Both the position numbers and the translations under genes were made by a program. From an uncultured Clostridia bacterium (GTDB lineage Bacteria > Bacillota > Clostridia > TANB77 > CAG-508), in NCBI GenBank assembly GCA_948485625.1, contig CAOMRW010000018.1:1-45203 (forward strand): a DNA stretch of 45,203 nt, written 5' to 3'. The first letter of the stretch is position 1. Each line of letters opens with the position of its first letter. The notes beneath the pieces are model-generated. The model saw only the letters and a list, made by a program, of their open reading frames with translations. It did not search any database and was not told the origin of the DNA. This document shows positions 42,530-45,203 of this stretch, piece after piece.

Positions 42530-43256
42530 GAATGGATTACAAGTGTTTTACTTATGAAGTTTATTGAAGATTATTGTATTGCCTATAATAATAATTCTAC
42601 ATTATATGGATATTCTATTAGAAAATTATTCAATTCTGTATCTATTTACATTATGCCAATGGTAAATCCAGACGGAGTTGATTTAGTTACTGGTGTTATA
42701 AATTCATCTTATCCTTCATATCAAAAAACTTTAAATATTTCTAATGAATTTCCAAATATTCCTTTTCCTAATCGGATGGAAAGCAAATATAAATGGTGTG
42801 GATTTAAACCTACAATTTCCTGCAGGCTGGGAAAATGCAAAAGAAATAAAATATGCTCAAGGATTTAATAAACCTGCTCCTCGAGATTTTGTAGGATTTG
42901 GACCTTTAACAGAACCAGAATCTTTAGCAATTTATAATTTTACACTTTCACATGACTTTCAATTAACTATTTCTTATCATACACAAGGCCAAGAAATCTA
43001 TTGGAATTTTCAAAACATCAATCCTCCACGAGGTTATGAAATAGGTCAACATTTTGCATCATCAAGTGGATATTTACTAGCAGATGTACCTTACAATTCT
43101 AGCTTTGCTGGTTTTAAAGATTGGTTTATCCAGACTTATAATCGTCCTGGATATACAATTGAAGCTGGTATTGGAGAAAACCCTTTACCAATATCTCAAT
43201 TTGATGAAATCTACCAAGACAATTTAGGAATTCTAATTTTAGGTGCCATATTATAA
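42530..43256 (+). pseudogene. M14 zinc carboxypeptidase, 3' part, with a second lesion (frameshift)
   Basis: Starts with the catalytic-site Glu (HAN|E) and continues NEWITSVLLMKFIEDY, IYIMPMVNPDGVDLVTGV. A single extra C at 42773 (AATCGGATGG, expected AATGGATGG) breaks the frame before WKANINGVDLNLQFPAGW. After it come the third zinc ligand His in ISYHTQGQEIYW and the catalytic Glu in TIEAGIGENP, and the end at 43256. Without the insertion and the extra C the gene would encode about 305 aa. The C insertion is like that in spoIVB. Confidence 0.9.
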
Positions 43257-43265
43257 TATGGCACC
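43242..43265 (+). terminator. Perfect 24-bp palindrome ending the M14 gene
   Basis: GGTGCCATATTATAATATGG followed by CACC is its own reverse complement and overlaps the stop codon; ATACATTTTT follows. Confidence 0.75.
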
Positions 43266-43300
43266 ATACATTTTTGATTTTCTTCTAGCTTATTTTTTAA

Positions 43301-43837
43301 TTATTGATTATTATCTATTATTTCAAAAATTATATTTAAATCTTCTTGCGAAATTGTTGCTTGATTTTCACCTTTTTGTATTTCCTTACAGCTTTCTTTT
43401 AGATAATATATTTCATCATCTACTGATATTTTATGACTATTTATACCATCACATATTGGAGCTTCATATTTTAAATTCATTAGAATATTATAAATTTTAT
43501 TGATATCATTATGATTACTTATTTTTACTATTTTATCATCATACTCTATTACAATATTCTTTTCTTTTGGTAAATTATATTCCATAAACCAATTCCCCAT
43601 TTTTACACCTATATTATCCTCATAAGGCTCTTCTACAGAATCTTTTACATATCTAACAACTTTATAACCTAATCCTAAATATGTTATTTTACTTTTATCA
43701 TTGTTTACTATTTTAATACAATATTGTGGTTCATGTCCTGTTGTTACTCTACCACTATCTACATAATTTGTAATAATTCCTGTAATAATTATTACTATAA
43801 AAACTATTACTACACAAATAAATATCTTACTTTTCAT
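43301..43837 (-). CDS. Membrane-anchored extracytoplasmic protein, unknown
   Basis: 178 aa, one N-terminal helix (about 5-24), then an outside domain with RVTTGHEPQYCIKIVNND and YLGLGYKVVRYVKDSVEEPY. This GLGYKV.RY block occurs in small anchored proteins of many Firmicutes, whose function is unknown to me. Two cysteines in the C-terminal part (PICDG, KESCKE) may form a disulfide. It lies downstream of the ABC genes with a 94-bp gap. Confidence 0.75.
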   Translation of the reverse strand: MKSKIFICVVIVFIVIIITGIITNYVDSGRVTTGHEPQYCIKIVNNDKSKITYLGLGYKVVRYVKDSVEEPYEDNIGVKMGNWFMEYNLPKEKNIVIEYDDKIVKISNHNDINKIYNILMNLKYEAPICDGINSHKISVDDEIYYLKESCKEIQKGENQATISQEDLNIIFEIIDNNQ

Positions 43838-43931
43838 ATCTAATTTCTCCTTAACAATTTATATTTTTTCAATTGTTACTTTTTTAGTATTATAAAACTT
43901 CAATATATCATTTTAGAACTATAAATAACTT

Positions 43932-44564
43932 TTAAAACTCTTTACTTTGATATATTTTATCTGATATTAGATATGAGATTCCTAATAACATTAAAGAAAT
44001 TATTGGAATTGCTATAAATGAATAATTCTCTAATCCATTTATCATATTTATAACAGAAGTCATATCTACAAATTTTGTAATTAAAGCTCCAATTCCAGCA
44101 ATACAAAATACTACTGTGAATAATATTATTCTTCCATTTGTAGCTCCAAATTTAAACACTATTGGATAAAATAAAGAAATTGTAATAACATTTGATAGTA
44201 TGGTCCCCATTAATAATGATATAGTTTCATCTAAATTTATACTATTTGTTTTTGTATAATTAATTCCTATTGATATAACAAAAGATACCATTGCTAAAAT
44301 TACTGTTAAAATTATTGATGCTATATATTTTGCTCTAACTACATTTTTTCTTCCATCTGGCAAAGTTACTGCATAAGAATTCCAGTTGTTAAAATCATCA
44401 TAACTAAATGTCGATATAAATAACATTATTCCAATTAATGGAACTATAAAAGTAATATCAAATATACCTTGAAATGACAACATTAAATAAATTATAAATA
44501 TAATAGCCATTGATTTTAAATTTGATTTTATAAGTAAGAAATCCTTTTTTATTAACCCTAACAT
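43932..44564 (-). CDS. ABC-2 type transporter permease
   Basis: 210 aa with about six helices, MLGLIKKDFLLIKSNLKSMA at the start and FDDFNNWNSYAVTLPDGRK-like cytosolic loop (FSYDDFNNWNSYAVTLP). The start overlaps the ATPase end by seven bases, so the pair forms one exporter, of the small ABC-2 permease class seen with bacteriocin or drug efflux. Substrate unknown. Confidence 0.85.
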   Translation of the reverse strand: MLGLIKKDFLLIKSNLKSMAIIFIIYLMLSFQGIFDITFIVPLIGIMLFISTFSYDDFNNWNSYAVTLPDGRKNVVRAKYIASIILTVILAMVSFVISIGINYTKTNSINLDETISLLMGTILSNVITISLFYPIVFKFGATNGRIILFTVVFCIAGIGALITKFVDMTSVINMINGLENYSFIAIPIISLMLLGISYLISDKIYQSKEF

Positions 44565-45203
44565 ATCTTTTCCCCCTTAATTATTAATACCATTAAATCT
44601 TCTAGTGTAATCTTATCTATTACACAACTCTGATATTTTTTACTCACTTGTTGTCTATTATTAACTAATATTTCATAAGCATATTTTGTTTTCTTATATG
44701 CTATAATATCTTTTTTATCAATATTTGAAAAATAATCAATATCACATTTTAAAATTCCATAATTATCAATTATTTCATCTCTTGACTTTTGTAACACTTT
44801 TTTTCCTTTATCAATAAATATAATCTCATCTGCTATATGCTCTAAATCACTTGTTATATGTGTTGACAATAATATAGAATGTTCCTCATCTTCTATAAAT
44901 TTTAGAAATATATCTAGAACTTCATTTCTTACAACTGGATCTAATCCACTTGTTGGCTCATCTAATATCAATAGTTTTGGCTTATGTGATAGTGCTGATA
45001 CTATTTCTAGTTTTTTTCTCATTCCTTTCGACATAGATTTCAAAGGTTTATTATCTGGTAAATTAAATTCCTTTAAATAAGAAAAATATAATTCACTATC
45101 CCAGTTCTTATATATACCTTTCATAGAATTATTTATATCTTTAGCATTTAATAACTCTGGAAAAAACATATTATCTAAAACTACACCTATATCTTCTTTT
45201 ATA
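44558..45203 (-). CDS. ABC transporter ATP-binding protein, N-terminus outside window
   Basis: The frame runs to the window edge, so the Walker A part is missing. Visible are the Q-loop region (IGVVLDNMFFPELLNAKD), the ABC signature as SMSKGMRKKLEIVSALSHKP (the usual LSGGQ varied to MSKGM), Walker B LLILDEPTSGLDP and the switch His in LLSTHI. The 70-residue tail is typical of exporters paired with ABC-2 permeases. It is translated just before the permease. Confidence 0.92.
   Translation of the reverse strand, partial: IKEDIGVVLDNMFFPELLNAKDINNSMKGIYKNWDSELYFSYLKEFNLPDNKPLKSMSKGMRKKLEIVSALSHKPKLLILDEPTSGLDPVVRNEVLDIFLKFIEDEEHSILLSTHITSDLEHIADEIIFIDKGKKVLQKSRDEIIDNYGILKCDIDYFSNIDKKDIIAYKKTKYAYEILVNNRQQVSKKYQSCVIDKITLEDLMVLIIKGEKIC

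Noticed and set aside
42554..43256. Two separate small genes in the M14 3' part
   Set aside because: They are the two sides of a single-base insertion at 42773; removing it gives one conserved M14 domain.
1..45203. CRISPR array, rRNA or ordinary tRNA genes
   Set aside because: No regularly spaced direct repeats and no rRNA or tRNA cloverleaf other than the tRNA-like part of ssrA were seen.

Overview
The window is very AT-rich with purine-rich Shine-Dalgarno sites. It carries an alpha/beta small acid-soluble spore protein and a SpoIVB signalling protease, plus the era-yqzL-recO order of Firmicutes. I read it as a spore-forming member of the Clostridia, probably an uncultured or gut lineage. 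This is inferred from gene content and composition only.

Layout, left to right. (1) 1-1731: the start of a coiled-coil gene with 33-bp repeats, then spoIVB, whose reading frame is broken by one extra base directly before the catalytic-serine motif. (2) 2026-14565, all on the minus strand: a 13-gene Tad/Flp-like pilus or secretion operon. It reads from a CpaB-like SAF protein through two TadZ-like ATPases, a membrane-anchored TadA-like ATPase and a fused TadB-TadC-like protein. These are followed by a series of small one-helix proteins, four of which begin MENA(S/A)(K/N)AL, and a 538-aa exported protein. I see no prepilin peptidase, secretin or normal prepilin cleavage site. (3) 14877-24037: SASP, a polytopic membrane protein, hpf, recO, yqzL, era, a GT4 glycosyltransferase, rpmA, rplU with a leader and promoter, and a zeta-type toxin with a small upstream partner. 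A perfect 49-bp-arm palindrome sits beside the glycosyltransferase gene. (4) 24336-32813: a transketolase N-terminal half without its C-terminal partner, an M20 dipeptidase, small unknown genes, and an ftsH / DUF1189 / alanine racemase / FemX-like cluster. (5) 33008-35996: a decayed hotspot at the 3' end of ssrA (tmRNA) with a transposase remnant, a frameshifted XRE regulator and a truncated, frameshifted tyrosine integrase. (6) 36080-43256: an M14 zinc carboxypeptidase gene cut in two by a 6.26-kb element. The element encodes a large serine recombinase, a cytosolic HExxH protein, a hybrid sensor kinase and its Hpt partner, and two tiny proteins. The cut falls between the zinc-binding His and Glu codons (HAN|E), and rejoining the flanks restores the frame exactly. 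(7) 43301-45203: a membrane-anchored protein and an ABC-2 type exporter (permease plus a truncated ATPase).

The most interesting parts are the non-canonical Tad-like operon with its MENASKAL protein family, and the small serine-recombinase element whose main cargo is a complete Hpt/hybrid-kinase phosphorelay module. Several single-base frameshifts are present. Two of them are a C inserted before GG, so assembly error must be excluded before they are called mutations.
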